From the NCBI GenBank assembly GCA_947457615.1, contig CANGWK010000002.1:62001-126000 (forward strand): 64,000 nucleotides of DNA. Direction: 5' to 3'. The stretch comes from Flavobacteriaceae bacterium (lineage in GTDB: Bacteria; Bacteroidota; Bacteroidia; Flavobacteriales; Flavobacteriaceae). Made by a program: the position numbers and the translations under genes. Every line of letters begins with the position of its first letter. Positions within the stretch are counted from its first letter, which is position 1. The notes under the pieces are model-generated. The model saw only the letters and a list, made by a program, of their open reading frames with translations, was not told the origin of the DNA and searched no databases. This document shows positions 25,264-34,350 of the stretch, piece by piece.

Positions 25264-26022
25264 ATGAATCCAAAAATTGCATTAATAACCGGCGGAAGTC
25301 GTGGTCTTGGAAAAAATATGGCTATACGTTTAGCAGAGGCTGGAAAAGATATAATTATTACTTACAATACTAATAAAAATTCCGCTCAGGAAGTGGTAAA
25401 CACCATCGAAGCCATGGGCAGAAAAGCAGTTGCGTTGCAATTGGATGTTAATATTATTTCAAGTTTAGAAAGTTTTTTAGCTTCAGTCTCTGAAGTATTA
25501 ATGGCTAAATGGAGTACATCTACATTTGATTATCTTGTAAATAATGCGGGAATTGGCGCAACGATTCCATTTCTTGATGCTACCGAAGAAGATTTTGATA
25601 GGTTGTTAAACATTCATTTTAAAAGTGTTTATTTTTTAAGCCAAAAAGCTTTAACTTTATTAAATGATGGCGGAAGTATTGTAAATATTTCTAGTGGAAC
25701 TACACGTTTTTGCAATCCTGGTTATTCTATTTATGCTTCAATGAAAGGCGCAGTAGAAACATTTACAAGATATTTAGCCAAAGATTTGGGGCCTCGTGGT
25801 ATAACAGCGAATATTATTGCGCCAGGTCCAATTGAAACCGATTTTAACAATGCCGCAATTCGAAGTAATTCGCAATTAAAAGAACGTTTGTCAACTATGA
25901 CTGCCCTAGGAAGAGTTGGTGAAGCAAATGATATTGGGGGTATTGTTGCATTTTTATGTTCTAACGATGGCCACTGGATTAACGGGCAACGCATTGAAGC
26001 ATCAGGAGGAATTTCTCTATAA
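25264..26022 (+). CDS. Short-chain dehydrogenase/reductase (SDR) family oxidoreductase
   Basis: A 252-residue classical SDR. The nucleotide-binding TGGSRGLG lies near residues 9-16, NNAG near 93, the catalytic Ser in VNISSGTT and Tyr/Lys in YSIYASMKGA, and the IAPGPIETDF loop follows. It resembles 3-oxoacyl-ACP reductase-like enzymes but the substrate is unknown. The start is set at the ATG giving MNPKIALITGG; an upstream in-frame alternative falls on the promoter box. It ends 12 bases before the TetR regulator gene and probably shares its transcript, linking it to the efflux operon. Confidence 0.9.
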   Translation: MNPKIALITGGSRGLGKNMAIRLAEAGKDIIITYNTNKNSAQEVVNTIEAMGRKAVALQLDVNIISSLESFLASVSEVLMAKWSTSTFDYLVNNAGIGATIPFLDATEEDFDRLLNIHFKSVYFLSQKALTLLNDGGSIVNISSGTTRFCNPGYSIYASMKGAVETFTRYLAKDLGPRGITANIIAPGPIETDFNNAAIRSNSQLKERLSTMTALGRVGEANDIGGIVAFLCSNDGHWINGQRIEASGGISL

Positions 26023-26034
26023 AAATAAGAAAAA

Positions 26035-26631
26035 TTGAAAGATAAAATAATATCTAAAGCGGGTGATTTATTTTTAAAACTAGGTTTTAAGAGTGTGACC
26101 ATGGATGATATTGCCGGAGAAATGTGTATTTCTAAAAAAACAATTTATAAATATTTTTGCAATAAAGAACTGTTAATTGAAGAAAGCACAACCCAAGTAC
26201 ATTCTGAAATACATTCGATTATAGATCAAATTATTTCAAAAAACTATAATGCAATTGAGGAAAACTTCGAAATAAGAAAAATGTTTAAGGAAATGTTTAA
26301 ATCTGCTGATACCTCTCCGATTTATCAATTGAAAAAACATTATCCAGAAATATATGACAAAGTTACATCTAGGGAAATTGAAGAATGCGACGCAATTTTT
26401 AATCAAAATATCGTTAAAGGAATTAAACAAGGTTTGTACCGAAAAGAAATAAATATAACTAATTATATTAAATTTTATTACACGTTAGTCTTTAGCATTA
26501 AAGAAGAAATAAGCTCTGAAAAAGAAGGTCAAAAAATCGAATTAGATATATTAGAATACCACACTAGAGCAATGGCTACAGCTAATGGAATAACTGAACT
26601 TGAAAAACAATTACAAAATTACAATCACTAA
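26035..26631 (+). CDS. TetR/AcrR family transcriptional regulator (TTG start)
   Basis: A 198-residue regulator. The first 50 residues form the TetR DNA-binding domain: AGDLFLKLGFKSVTMDDIA, CISKKTIYKYFCNKELLI; the rest is a helical ligand-binding region with no recognised match. The start codon is TTG, 12 bases after the SDR stop. Its stop overlaps the start of the TolC gene (TAATG), so it is the regulator built into the efflux operon and likely represses it until a substrate binds. No operator palindrome was confirmed. Confidence 0.9.
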   Translation: MKDKIISKAGDLFLKLGFKSVTMDDIAGEMCISKKTIYKYFCNKELLIEESTTQVHSEIHSIIDQIISKNYNAIEENFEIRKMFKEMFKSADTSPIYQLKKHYPEIYDKVTSREIEECDAIFNQNIVKGIKQGLYRKEINITNYIKFYYTLVFSIKEEISSEKEGQKIELDILEYHTRAMATANGITELEKQLQNYNH

Positions 26632-27974
26632 TGAAGAAACTTTTTATTATTACACTATTCTTTTTTGCAATTATTGCAAAATCGCAAGCAACAAAACAAA
26701 ACTATAATTTTAGCTTGGATCAAGCTATTTCTCATGCATTAACAAACAACAGAAGCGAAATTAATGCTGGTAGAGATATTGAAAGTGCAAAAAAGAAAAA
26801 ATGGGAAACAACTGCAATGGGTTTGCCACAAATAAACGGAGCGATTAACTATCAGGACAATTTTAAATTACAAACCTCCCTATTGCCAGCACAAATTTTT
26901 GGCGGCCCAGCAGGAGAATTTGCAGAGGTAACCTTTGGAACGAAACATAATTTTGGTGGTAGTTTATCATTGTCACAGCTAATTTTTGATGGTTCCTATA
27001 TTGTTGCACTTCAAGCTTCTAAAACCTATCTTCAGTTTTATGAAAATTACAAGATAAAGACAGATTTCGATGTTAAAGAAATGATAATTAATGCCTACGG
27101 GAATGTTTTATTGGCTGATGAAAGTGCTCAAATTCTTCAAAAAAATAAAACAATTTTAGAAAAAACACTTTTCGACACCGATCAAACCTATAAAAATGGT
27201 TTTATTGAAGAAGAAAATGTGGAACAATTAAAAATTACTTTATCCGCAATAAATAGCAATCTAAATTATGTTACTAGACTAAAAGAAATTAGTTTGAAAA
27301 TGCTAAAAGTAAATTTAGGAATTGATATTGATGACACGCTTACCTTAACAGATAAATTGGAACTTTTAGCTCAAAACAATCTTGATTTGGCATTGAAATC
27401 TTCTGAATTTGATCCAAAAGGAAATATTAATTATCTAATATCGCAAAACTTTGTTGACCAACGTAATTTGGAAATGAAATTACAAAAAAGTAAATCCTTG
27501 CCAACATTAGCAGCAGGAGTAAATTTTGGATACAACTCTTTTGGAGATACATTTACTTTTTTCAATTCTAGTCAACGGTATTTTAATTATTCCAATCTTG
27601 GAGTAAGTTTAAATGTGCCATTATTTAGCAGTTTTGCTAGAAGCGCTAGAACTCAACAAGCAAAAATAGCATTAGAAAAGGCCAAAACCGATTTAACGGA
27701 TGCAGAGCAGAAGCTAAAGCTTGGTTATCAAAATGCGAAAAGCAATTATGAATACAGTATTGAACAATATAACAGTTCTAAAGAAAATTTAAAATTAGCC
27801 GAACGTATTGAAAAAAAGCAACAAATAAAATTCAAAGAAGGGCTTTCAAGCAGTTTTGATTTTACTGAAGCACAACGCCAATTATATAGCTCACAACAAA
27901 GTTATTTGCAAACAATGGTAGATGTAATAAACAAAAAAGCAGCATTAGAAAAATTAATCGGAAATAACAAATAA
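26631..27974 (+). CDS. TolC family outer-membrane efflux protein
   Basis: A 447-residue channel protein. A signal peptide (LFIITLFFFAIIAKSQ) leads two OEP repeats, with long helices rich in Asn/Gln/Lys (DQAISHALTNNRSEINAGRDIESAKKK in the first; KAKTDLTDAEQKLKLGYQNAKSNYEYS in the second) and barrel strands such as VSLNVPLFSSFARS. It provides the outer-membrane exit for the RND pump encoded downstream. The ATG overlaps the TetR stop, and the membrane-fusion gene follows after 26 bases. Confidence 0.94.
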   Translation: MKKLFIITLFFFAIIAKSQATKQNYNFSLDQAISHALTNNRSEINAGRDIESAKKKKWETTAMGLPQINGAINYQDNFKLQTSLLPAQIFGGPAGEFAEVTFGTKHNFGGSLSLSQLIFDGSYIVALQASKTYLQFYENYKIKTDFDVKEMIINAYGNVLLADESAQILQKNKTILEKTLFDTDQTYKNGFIEEENVEQLKITLSAINSNLNYVTRLKEISLKMLKVNLGIDIDDTLTLTDKLELLAQNNLDLALKSSEFDPKGNINYLISQNFVDQRNLEMKLQKSKSLPTLAAGVNFGYNSFGDTFTFFNSSQRYFNYSNLGVSLNVPLFSSFARSARTQQAKIALEKAKTDLTDAEQKLKLGYQNAKSNYEYSIEQYNSSKENLKLAERIEKKQQIKFKEGLSSSFDFTEAQRQLYSSQQSYLQTMVDVINKKAALEKLIGNNK

Positions 27975-28000
27975 ACTCAACAAATTATAAACTTCAAATT

Positions 28001-29140
28001 ATGAAAAATTTATTCCTCATCGCAACATTTGCACTAGCAGTTCTTTCTTGCGGAAAGAAAGAAGATAACACTAACATTGATTCATTAATTAAATCTAAAA
28101 ATGTAGTTGCGCTTCAAGCAAAAAAAGCATTAATTCAAGCCGATTTAGCAAAAATTGATGATGCTTTAGCAACATTAGATGTGAAAAAAGACGAAGCATT
28201 GGTTTCGGTTATTGAAGTTAAAGACACTACGTTTACTCATTATCTTGAAGTGCAAGGGAATGTAAATACCAAAGAAAATATTTTAGTTCAACCAGAATTT
28301 CAAGGAACTCTAACAGCATTAAATGTAAAAGCTGGACAAAGCGTGTCTAAAGGTCAAGTATTAGGACGTGTGGACGATGCTGGTTTAAGCCAACAAGTGG
28401 CGAGTTTAGAAAATCAATATGCATTAGCAAAAACAACTTTTGAGCGTCAGAAAAATCTATGGAACCAAAAAATTGGTTCTGAAATGCAATTCCTACAAGC
28501 ACAAACGCAAATGATTTCTGCACAAAGAGGCGTTGCTCAAATTAAAGCCCAACTAGCAAAAACAGTAATCAAGGCACCTTTCTCTGGAACTATTGATGAA
28601 GTTTTTGTAGAAAAAGGACAAGTTGTAGGTCCGAGCGCCCTAGGATTAATGCGAATTGTGAATCTAGGAAATATGTATGTTTCTACAACGGTGCCAGAAA
28701 CCTATATTGGCAAACTAAAAGTAGGCACCGAAGTAGAGGTTTTCTTGACTTCATTAGGAAAAACCTACAAAGGAAAAGTTCGTCAAGTAGCTAGTTTTGT
28801 GAATCCAACTAATAGAAGTTTTGGAATTGAAGTAAGTGTTCCAAATCCTGAGAATTTATTGCGTCCAAACCAAGTTGCAAAACTTAAAATTACAGATTAT
28901 GTTAGTAAAAACGCAATTGTGGTTCCTACCAATGTGGTTCAAGAAGACGGAAAAGGAGACAAGTTTGTATTTGCAGCAACTCAAATTAACGGGAAAACTG
29001 GAATCGCCAAAAAAATGATAGTAACTCCCGGAAAATCATCAGATAATGTAACCGAAATTTTAAGCGGATTAACTGCTAAAGATGTTATTGTAACTGAAGG
29101 AGTAAATACTATCTCGGAAGGAATGAAACTGAATTTTTAG
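28001..29140 (+). CDS. RND efflux periplasmic adaptor (membrane fusion) lipoprotein
   Basis: A 379-residue adaptor. The N terminus is a lipoprotein signal (LFLIATFALAVLSCGKKED, lipid at Cys17). A coiled region (about 30-60) is followed by a lipoyl half-motif (LTALNVKAGQSVSKGQVLGRVDD), an alpha-hairpin (about 125-180), the second lipoyl half (VIKAPFSGTIDEVFVEKGQVV), and beta-barrel and membrane-proximal domains. It joins the RND pump to the TolC channel. A four-helix-bundle gene lies between this gene and the pump gene, an unusual break in a tripartite operon. Confidence 0.94.
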   Translation: MKNLFLIATFALAVLSCGKKEDNTNIDSLIKSKNVVALQAKKALIQADLAKIDDALATLDVKKDEALVSVIEVKDTTFTHYLEVQGNVNTKENILVQPEFQGTLTALNVKAGQSVSKGQVLGRVDDAGLSQQVASLENQYALAKTTFERQKNLWNQKIGSEMQFLQAQTQMISAQRGVAQIKAQLAKTVIKAPFSGTIDEVFVEKGQVVGPSALGLMRIVNLGNMYVSTTVPETYIGKLKVGTEVEVFLTSLGKTYKGKVRQVASFVNPTNRSFGIEVSVPNPENLLRPNQVAKLKITDYVSKNAIVVPTNVVQEDGKGDKFVFAATQINGKTGIAKKMIVTPGKSSDNVTEILSGLTAKDVIVTEGVNTISEGMKLNF

Positions 29141-29165
29141 TTTATAAGTTGATGTGTTTATAAGT
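29140..29165 (+). repeat. Left imperfect inverted repeat of S23 cassette
   Basis: This 26-base arm, rich in TTTATAAGT, begins on the last base of the adaptor stop codon and matches the reverse complement of 29554-29579 at 20 of 26 positions by eye. Confidence 0.6.
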
Positions 29166-29179
29166 TTATAAGTAGAGAA

Positions 29180-29542
29180 ATGAAAATATTTAGTTTTGAA
29201 AAACTTATTGCTTGGCAAAAAGCAAGAGAATTAGCCTTAGAAATTTTTAAAGTAACGAAACTATTTCCGAAAGATGAACTTTTTGGAATGACAAGTCAGA
29301 TGAGAAGATGTTCAGTTTCTATAGCTTCAAATTTAGCAGAAGGTTCTGGAAGAAGTTCAATGAAAGACAAAGCTCGATTTACAGAAATATCCTTTGGTTC
29401 AGCATTAGAATTATTAAATCAAGTAATATTATCATTTGACTTTGAATACATCGAAGAAAAAAAATACATTGAAATTAGAGAAAAAATAACAGAGGTAACT
29501 TTGTTGATTGATGGTTTGCATAAATCTCAATTACCAAAATAA
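29180..29542 (+). CDS. Four-helix-bundle protein of the S23 / 23S rRNA intervening-sequence family
   Basis: A 120-residue helical protein with the family core: FEKLIAWQKARELALEIFKVT at the N terminus and SIASNLAEGSGR at 48-59. S23 proteins were first seen encoded within intervening sequences of 23S rRNA genes; relatives include accessory proteins (Avd) of diversity-generating retroelements. Here no retroelement or rRNA gene is near. The gene is lodged between the adaptor and the RND pump genes and is flanked by imperfect inverted repeats, so it looks like an inserted cassette. Function unknown; a basic surface suggests nucleic-acid binding. Confidence 0.88.
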   Translation: MKIFSFEKLIAWQKARELALEIFKVTKLFPKDELFGMTSQMRRCSVSIASNLAEGSGRSSMKDKARFTEISFGSALELLNQVILSFDFEYIEEKKYIEIREKITEVTLLIDGLHKSQLPK

Positions 29543-29553
29543 TTTGTTCATAA

Positions 29554-29579
29554 CCTTATAAACAAATAACCTCATAACC
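29554..29579 (-). repeat. Right imperfect inverted repeat of S23 cassette
   Basis: The 26-base arm CCTTATAAACAAATAACC plus 8 more bases pairs with the left arm at 29140-29165 (20 of 26). It ends 8 bases before the RND pump ATG. Confidence 0.6.
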
Positions 29580-29587
29580 TAAAAAAA

Positions 29588-32500
29588 ATGAGCCACAAAA
29601 ACAAAGAATTTAAAATATCAAGTTGGGCAATAGACAATCGTGTTACTGTTTACATCTTGACCTTATTGATTGTTATAACAGGAATTATTGCCTATGTTAC
29701 AATGCCTCGAGAAGATTTTCCGGAAATTATAGAGAATAAAGTATATATCTCGTCTGTGTTTCCTGGAAACTCTGCGGAAGATGTAGAGAAATTAGTAATT
29801 AAACCTCTCGAAAAAGAGTTTAAAAATATTTCAGGTGTAGAAAAAATCACTTCAAGTTCATTTCAAGATTATGGAATGATTGTAGTAGAATTTAGTGATA
29901 AAATAACTATTGATGTTGCCAAAACCAAAATTAAAGATAAGGTGGATGTGGTAAAAGCTGACACTAATTGGCCAAATCTAGACAATGGAAGTAAAGTAGA
30001 ACCAAATGTTTTTGAATTGAATATTTCGGAAGAAGTACCAATATTAAATATTAATTTACAAGGAAATTACACCACACAGCAACTTAAAAAATACGGAGAA
30101 TTACTTCAAGATGATATTGAAGAAATTCCAGAAGTTAAAAAAGTGGATATTCTAGGTGTGGATGATAAAGAGGTTGAAATTGCAGTTGATATTTTCAAAA
30201 TGACGGCTGCTCAAGTATCTTTTGATGATATTCAAAATGCTATTAAGTATGAAAACATGACGCTTTCTGGCGGAAATTTAGTTTCCCAGGGTTCTCGTAA
30301 CAATATTAGAATTGTTGGAGAAATTAAAAATCCTAAAGAACTGGAGAGCATTGTTGTAAAATCGTATGGCGGAACCGTTTACCTAAAAGATATTGCAGTT
30401 GTAAGTTTTAAAGAAAAAGAAAAAACTACTTATGCCCGTGAAAAAGGAACCGAAGTAGTAATGCTGGACGTGAAAAAACGTGCAAGTCAAAATATGATTA
30501 CTGCAATTGAGCAGGTAAAAGAAAAATTGGAAAAAGCAAAAACAACTTATTTGCCATCCAATTTAAAAATGGAACTTACTAACGATCAATCATCGCGAGT
30601 TGAACACCAAGTAAGTGAACTTTCCAACCATATTATCTTCGGAATTGTATTGGTTATGATTGTTTTAATGTTCACCATGGGATTGCGAAATTCTTTATTT
30701 GTTGGTGCTGCAATTCCGTTATCCATGCTAATGGCATTTACCATTCTATCCGCATTTGGTTTGACTTTAAACACAATGGTTTTGTTCGGATTAGTAATGG
30801 GATTAGGAATGCTTGTTGATGACGGAATTGTGGTCGTCGATAATGTTTTTGCAAACATGAAAAAAGGATTGAATCGCGTTCAAGCCTCAAAAATTGGTAT
30901 TGGCGAAATCGCTTGGCCGGTAATTTCTTCCACAGCAACTACCCTTATGGCTTTTTTACCATTTGCCCTTTGGCCTGGAACTATGGGTAAATTCATGAAG
31001 TACTTCCCAATTACTTTAACAATTACTTTAACGGCTTCGCTATTTGTAGCCATGGTCGTTAATGCAGCCATGACAGGTGGTTCTATGGATATTGAAGATA
31101 AAAATGTCAGTAAAAAATCAGCAAAAAAATATTCTATAATTTTCATAATTATTGGTTTTGTTTTTGTTTTACTTGGAAACATTTATAACTCAACTTTTGC
31201 AAAAGCAATTGGACATTTAGCTATAATTTCATTAGGATTAATGTGGTTATATAAAATAAAACTTTACCAATGGACACAAGATTTTCAACATAGTTTTTTT
31301 CCAAGAATGGAAGAAAAATATAAAACCTTTTTGGCCAAAATTCTTACAGGGAAAAGAGCATGGCTAGCCCTTGGAACCATTATTGGATTGTTGTTTTTCT
31401 CATTCATATTATTAGGTATTTTTCCTAGAAAAGTACTATTCTTCCCAGAAAATATCCCACGACAGGTTATAACTTACATTGAATATCCGCAAGGAACCGA
31501 TATTCAAAAAACCAATAAGGCTACTCTTTTTGTTGAGAAACAAGTAATTTCCATTCTAAGCAAATATATAGATCCAAGTACTAAGAAAAATTTCTTGGCA
31601 GAATCTATTGTTTCCCAAGTAGGAAAAGGTGCAGGTAATCCAAATGTAGATGCTGGTTCTGCTTCAGAAACTCCATATAAAGGTAAAGTGACGGTTAATT
31701 TCTCCGAGTTTAAATTCCGAAGAGATATTAATACGACAGATGTTCTTGAAGAAATTCGAGAAAAAGTAAAAGGTATTGCGGGTGCAAAAGTTACAGTTGA
31801 AAAAGATGCCAATGGACCGCCGGCTGGATATCCTATCAGTATTCAATTAACAGGAAGCGATTATGATGTGATGCTAAATGAAGCTGCTAAAATGATTACA
31901 TTCATTGATTCTAAAAACATTCCTGGAATTGAACGTTTGAATGTAGATGTTAACAAAGAAAGTCCAGAACTTGAAGTAAAAGTAGATCGTGTTAATGCAG
32001 GAAGCATAGGTGTTTCTACAGGACAATTGGGCTTCAACTTGCGTCGTTCCGTTTATGGTCAAGAAATCTCTACCTATAAAGAAGGAGATGATGACTACAA
32101 AATCACTATGCGTATGCAAGACGACCAACGCAAGAACGAAAACATCTTGTTCAACCAGTCGTTAACTTTTAGAAATCAAAACAACGGACAAATAGTGCAA
32201 GTCCCTATTTCTGCTGTTTCTAAAACCGAAAAAACAGCTACTTACAATCAAATTAAAAGAAAAAATCAGAAACGAATAATGACTATTTATTCGAACGTAT
32301 TAACTGGTTTCAACGGGGATGCAATTACCAAACAAATTCAAACTGAATTAAAAGGTTATGAATTAGCAAAAGGAACCACATTCTCGTTCTCAGGAGTCCA
32401 AGAAGAACAGGGTAAAAATCAAAGTTTCTTATTATATGCATTGTTTTTAGCTTTGGCAGGAATTACAATAATTATTGTTTTGCAGTTTAATTCTGTTTCT

Positions 32501-33055
32501 AAAACTATGGTTATTTTATTTACGGTTATCCTCAGTTTTAGTGGGGTATTTTATGGCTATGTAATTGCAAATATGGATTTCGTTATATTAATGACCATGA
32601 TGGGAATAATCTCACTTGCTGGAATTGTAGTGAAAAACGGAATCGTATTAATGGATTTCTTCGTTTTATTATTAGACAAAAAAGTAGCGGATAAAAATCT
32701 TGAAAGTCACGATGATTTGACTTTAGAGGAAATAAAAGAAGTAATTATAGAGTCCGGAAAATCGCGTTTGCGACCTGTATTATTGACTGCCCTGACAGCA
32801 GTTTTAGGATTAATTCCGTTAGCAATTGGGTTAAACTTTGACTTCTTCTCTTTAATTACCGACTTAAACCCGCACTTGTTCATGGGTGGTGACAATGTAA
32901 TGTTTTGGGGCCCTTTAGCCTGGACGATCATCTTTGGGTTAACCTACGCTACGGTATTGACTCTGGTTATGGTTCCGGTAATGTTCTACTTGGTAAAACG
33001 AGTAAAATATTGGCTTAGAGACAGAAGGCAAGCAAGACTTAGTACGGAAGAATAA
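29588..33055 (+). CDS. RND family multidrug/metabolite efflux transporter
   Basis: A 1155-residue inner-membrane proton-driven pump. It has the RND layout: one N-terminal transmembrane helix (VYILTLLIVITGIIAYVTMP), a large periplasmic loop, six helices including the GMLVDDGIVVVDNVFANM proton-relay motif with paired Asp, then the duplicate half with LAGIVVKNGIVLMDF. The length is at the upper end for HAE-type RND pumps, partly through an extra hydrophobic stretch near 505-555. The substrate is unknown. It is the last gene of the operon; a very strong hairpin follows the stop. Confidence 0.95.
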   Translation: MSHKNKEFKISSWAIDNRVTVYILTLLIVITGIIAYVTMPREDFPEIIENKVYISSVFPGNSAEDVEKLVIKPLEKEFKNISGVEKITSSSFQDYGMIVVEFSDKITIDVAKTKIKDKVDVVKADTNWPNLDNGSKVEPNVFELNISEEVPILNINLQGNYTTQQLKKYGELLQDDIEEIPEVKKVDILGVDDKEVEIAVDIFKMTAAQVSFDDIQNAIKYENMTLSGGNLVSQGSRNNIRIVGEIKNPKELESIVVKSYGGTVYLKDIAVVSFKEKEKTTYAREKGTEVVMLDVKKRASQNMITAIEQVKEKLEKAKTTYLPSNLKMELTNDQSSRVEHQVSELSNHIIFGIVLVMIVLMFTMGLRNSLFVGAAIPLSMLMAFTILSAFGLTLNTMVLFGLVMGLGMLVDDGIVVVDNVFANMKKGLNRVQASKIGIGEIAWPVISSTATTLMAFLPFALWPGTMGKFMKYFPITLTITLTASLFVAMVVNAAMTGGSMDIEDKNVSKKSAKKYSIIFIIIGFVFVLLGNIYNSTFAKAIGHLAIISLGLMWLYKIKLYQWTQDFQHSFFPRMEEKYKTFLAKILTGKRAWLALGTIIGLLFFSFILLGIFPRKVLFFPENIPRQVITYIEYPQGTDIQKTNKATLFVEKQVISILSKYIDPSTKKNFLAESIVSQVGKGAGNPNVDAGSASETPYKGKVTVNFSEFKFRRDINTTDVLEEIREKVKGIAGAKVTVEKDANGPPAGYPISIQLTGSDYDVMLNEAAKMITFIDSKNIPGIERLNVDVNKESPELEVKVDRVNAGSIGVSTGQLGFNLRRSVYGQEISTYKEGDDDYKITMRMQDDQRKNENILFNQSLTFRNQNNGQIVQVPISAVSKTEKTATYNQIKRKNQKRIMTIYSNVLTGFNGDAITKQIQTELKGYELAKGTTFSFSGVQEEQGKNQSFLLYALFLALAGITIIIVLQFNSVSKTMVILFTVILSFSGVFYGYVIANMDFVILMTMMGIISLAGIVVKNGIVLMDFFVLLLDKKVADKNLESHDDLTLEEIKEVIIESGKSRLRPVLLTALTAVLGLIPLAIGLNFDFFSLITDLNPHLFMGGDNVMFWGPLAWTIIFGLTYATVLTLVMVPVMFYLVKRVKYWLRDRRQARLSTEE

Positions 33056-33066
33056 TCTATATATTG

Positions 33067-33113
33067 TAAACCAAAAAGGTCGTTTCATCATTTTGAAACG
33101 ACCTTTTTGGTTT
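33067..33113. terminator. Strong bidirectional hairpin terminator
   Basis: A stem of about 20 bp (AAACCAAAAAGGTCGTTTC and its complement) encloses a 7-base loop. It follows the RND gene; the 120 bases beyond it hold a low-complexity repeat before the converging gene. Confidence 0.9.
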
Positions 33114-33127
33114 AACTATTTTAAAAA

Positions 33128-33205
33128 TAGGTCTTTGAGAATCTTTGTGTTTGAGTAATAAGTTCTTTCACAAAGAACTCAAAGTAACATGAAGTTTCAC
33201 AAAGG
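33128..33205. repeat. Dispersed low-complexity repeat (CACAAAG-type)
   Basis: Phrases such as TCTTTGTGTTTGAG, TTCTTTCACAAAGAACTC and TTTCACAAAGG are tightly clustered here. A related block (CACAAAGGTTGCACAAAG) follows nuoN at about 50975-51038, and an AAAGACGCAGAGACGTAAAG version lies near 53033. These recur in intergenic DNA only. Confidence 0.55.
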
Positions 33206-33233
33206 GGATAAAGTTTAATCTCAAAATTTGATA

Positions 33234-34226
33234 TTACTTCAATAAACTATCCAATTTTTCTTGTAATTGTGGATCTGATGGTCTGGTAGCATCTGCATTA
33301 AGAACGTTTCCTTTAGGGTCAATTAAGATAAATCTCGGAATAGAATTAATCCCGAAAGCAGTAATAAATTCAGAGTTCCAGTTTTTATCTGCAAACAATT
33401 GAATACCTCCTAATTGCTTATCCGAAACAAATTTTTTCCATTTATCAAAATCTTTATTTTCATCTACAGAAATACTTACAAAAGCAATATTTTTCTCTTT
33501 ATATTTTTCTTCCACTTTAGCTAAAAATGGGATTTCCCCTCTACATGGGCCACACCAAGTAGCCCACACATCAATGTAAACATACTTACCTCTTAAATCT
33601 TCAAGTTTAGTTTTTCCTCCTGCAAAATTTACATAATCAAAGGTTGGCGATGGAGCATTATTTAACTTTAATTGCGCCTGTTTATTTTTGTATTCCATCT
33701 TCATTTGAAGCATCTCCATTCCCATTCCTTTCTTTTGTAGAGCAATAAAATTAGGATCGTATTTTCCTTTTTCTAAAGCAGAAAAATCAGCAGTTTGTTT
33801 CTCATTTATTTTTTTAGTGAATTCCTCGGGAGTTAATGCTAAAAGTTCCTCAAAATTAAAATCACTTTCTGCCATAACTTTTTTTGCTAAATAATTATTT
33901 TCTTCAGAACCTTTTCCTGTATAAATAATAGATTCATCAAATTTTTTCGCATCCATATTAAGAAATAAATCGAAACCATTTTTTAAAAATACATCGGTAA
34001 ATTCTTTTCCGTCATAAAGTTGGTACATCCCTTCTTTAATATCAAAAGTAGAAGTGAAATATCCGGAACCATCCACTTTAATTTCTTTTACAATAATGTT
34101 GTTGTTTTTCACAAATAAAACATCTCCGTTTCTATTGGCTATATTCGCTTTAATAGCAAACTTTTCTTGGGCAAAACTGTTATTTGCTACAATTATAGCA
34201 AATAACATAAACACTAATTTCTTCAT
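33234..34226 (-). CDS. TlpA-like thioredoxin-fold disulfide reductase with N-terminal DUF4369-like domain
   Basis: A 330-residue exported redox protein. The signal peptide ends in NNSFAQ (residue 20). Residues about 22-130 resemble the DUF4369 domain common before Bacteroidota TlpA proteins; a helical linker follows, then a thioredoxin domain with the active site WATWCGPCRGEIPF, Cys225 and Cys228. cis-Pro is in NSIPRFILID. Such periplasmic proteins reduce or isomerise disulfides, for example in cytochrome c maturation, but the client is unknown. Divergent from aspS, with its own promoter. Confidence 0.92.
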   Translation of the reverse strand: MKKLVFMLFAIIVANNSFAQEKFAIKANIANRNGDVLFVKNNNIIVKEIKVDGSGYFTSTFDIKEGMYQLYDGKEFTDVFLKNGFDLFLNMDAKKFDESIIYTGKGSEENNYLAKKVMAESDFNFEELLALTPEEFTKKINEKQTADFSALEKGKYDPNFIALQKKGMGMEMLQMKMEYKNKQAQLKLNNAPSPTFDYVNFAGGKTKLEDLRGKYVYIDVWATWCGPCRGEIPFLAKVEEKYKEKNIAFVSISVDENKDFDKWKKFVSDKQLGGIQLFADKNWNSEFITAFGINSIPRFILIDPKGNVLNADATRPSDPQLQEKLDSLLK

Positions 34227-34252
34227 ATTTCTATTTTATTAATTTGTTATTT

Positions 34253-34281
34253 CAAATGTAACTAATTTTATTTAGTTGCAA
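34253..34281 (-). promoter_or_regulatory. Promoter of the TlpA-like gene
   Basis: On the reverse strand TTG (34281-34279) and TACATTTG (34260-34253) are separated by 18 bp; the ATG lies 26 bases further on. This fits the Bacteroidota promoter pattern. Confidence 0.6.
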
Positions 34282-34326
34282 ATCATCATTATGAAGTTTT
34301 TAGTATTAATTTCGATGGAAGTTTTT

Positions 34327-34334
34327 TACTTTTG
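34327..34334 (+). promoter_or_regulatory. -7 promoter box before aspS
   Basis: TACTTTTG lies 16 bases before the aspS ATG, giving a very short leader. Confidence 0.5.
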
Positions 34335-34350
34335 CAAAAATTAAATTTCA

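Noticed and set aside
29180..29542. Diversity-generating retroelement suggested by the Avd-like fold of the S23 protein
   Set aside because: No reverse transcriptase, template repeat or variable repeat is seen in the window.
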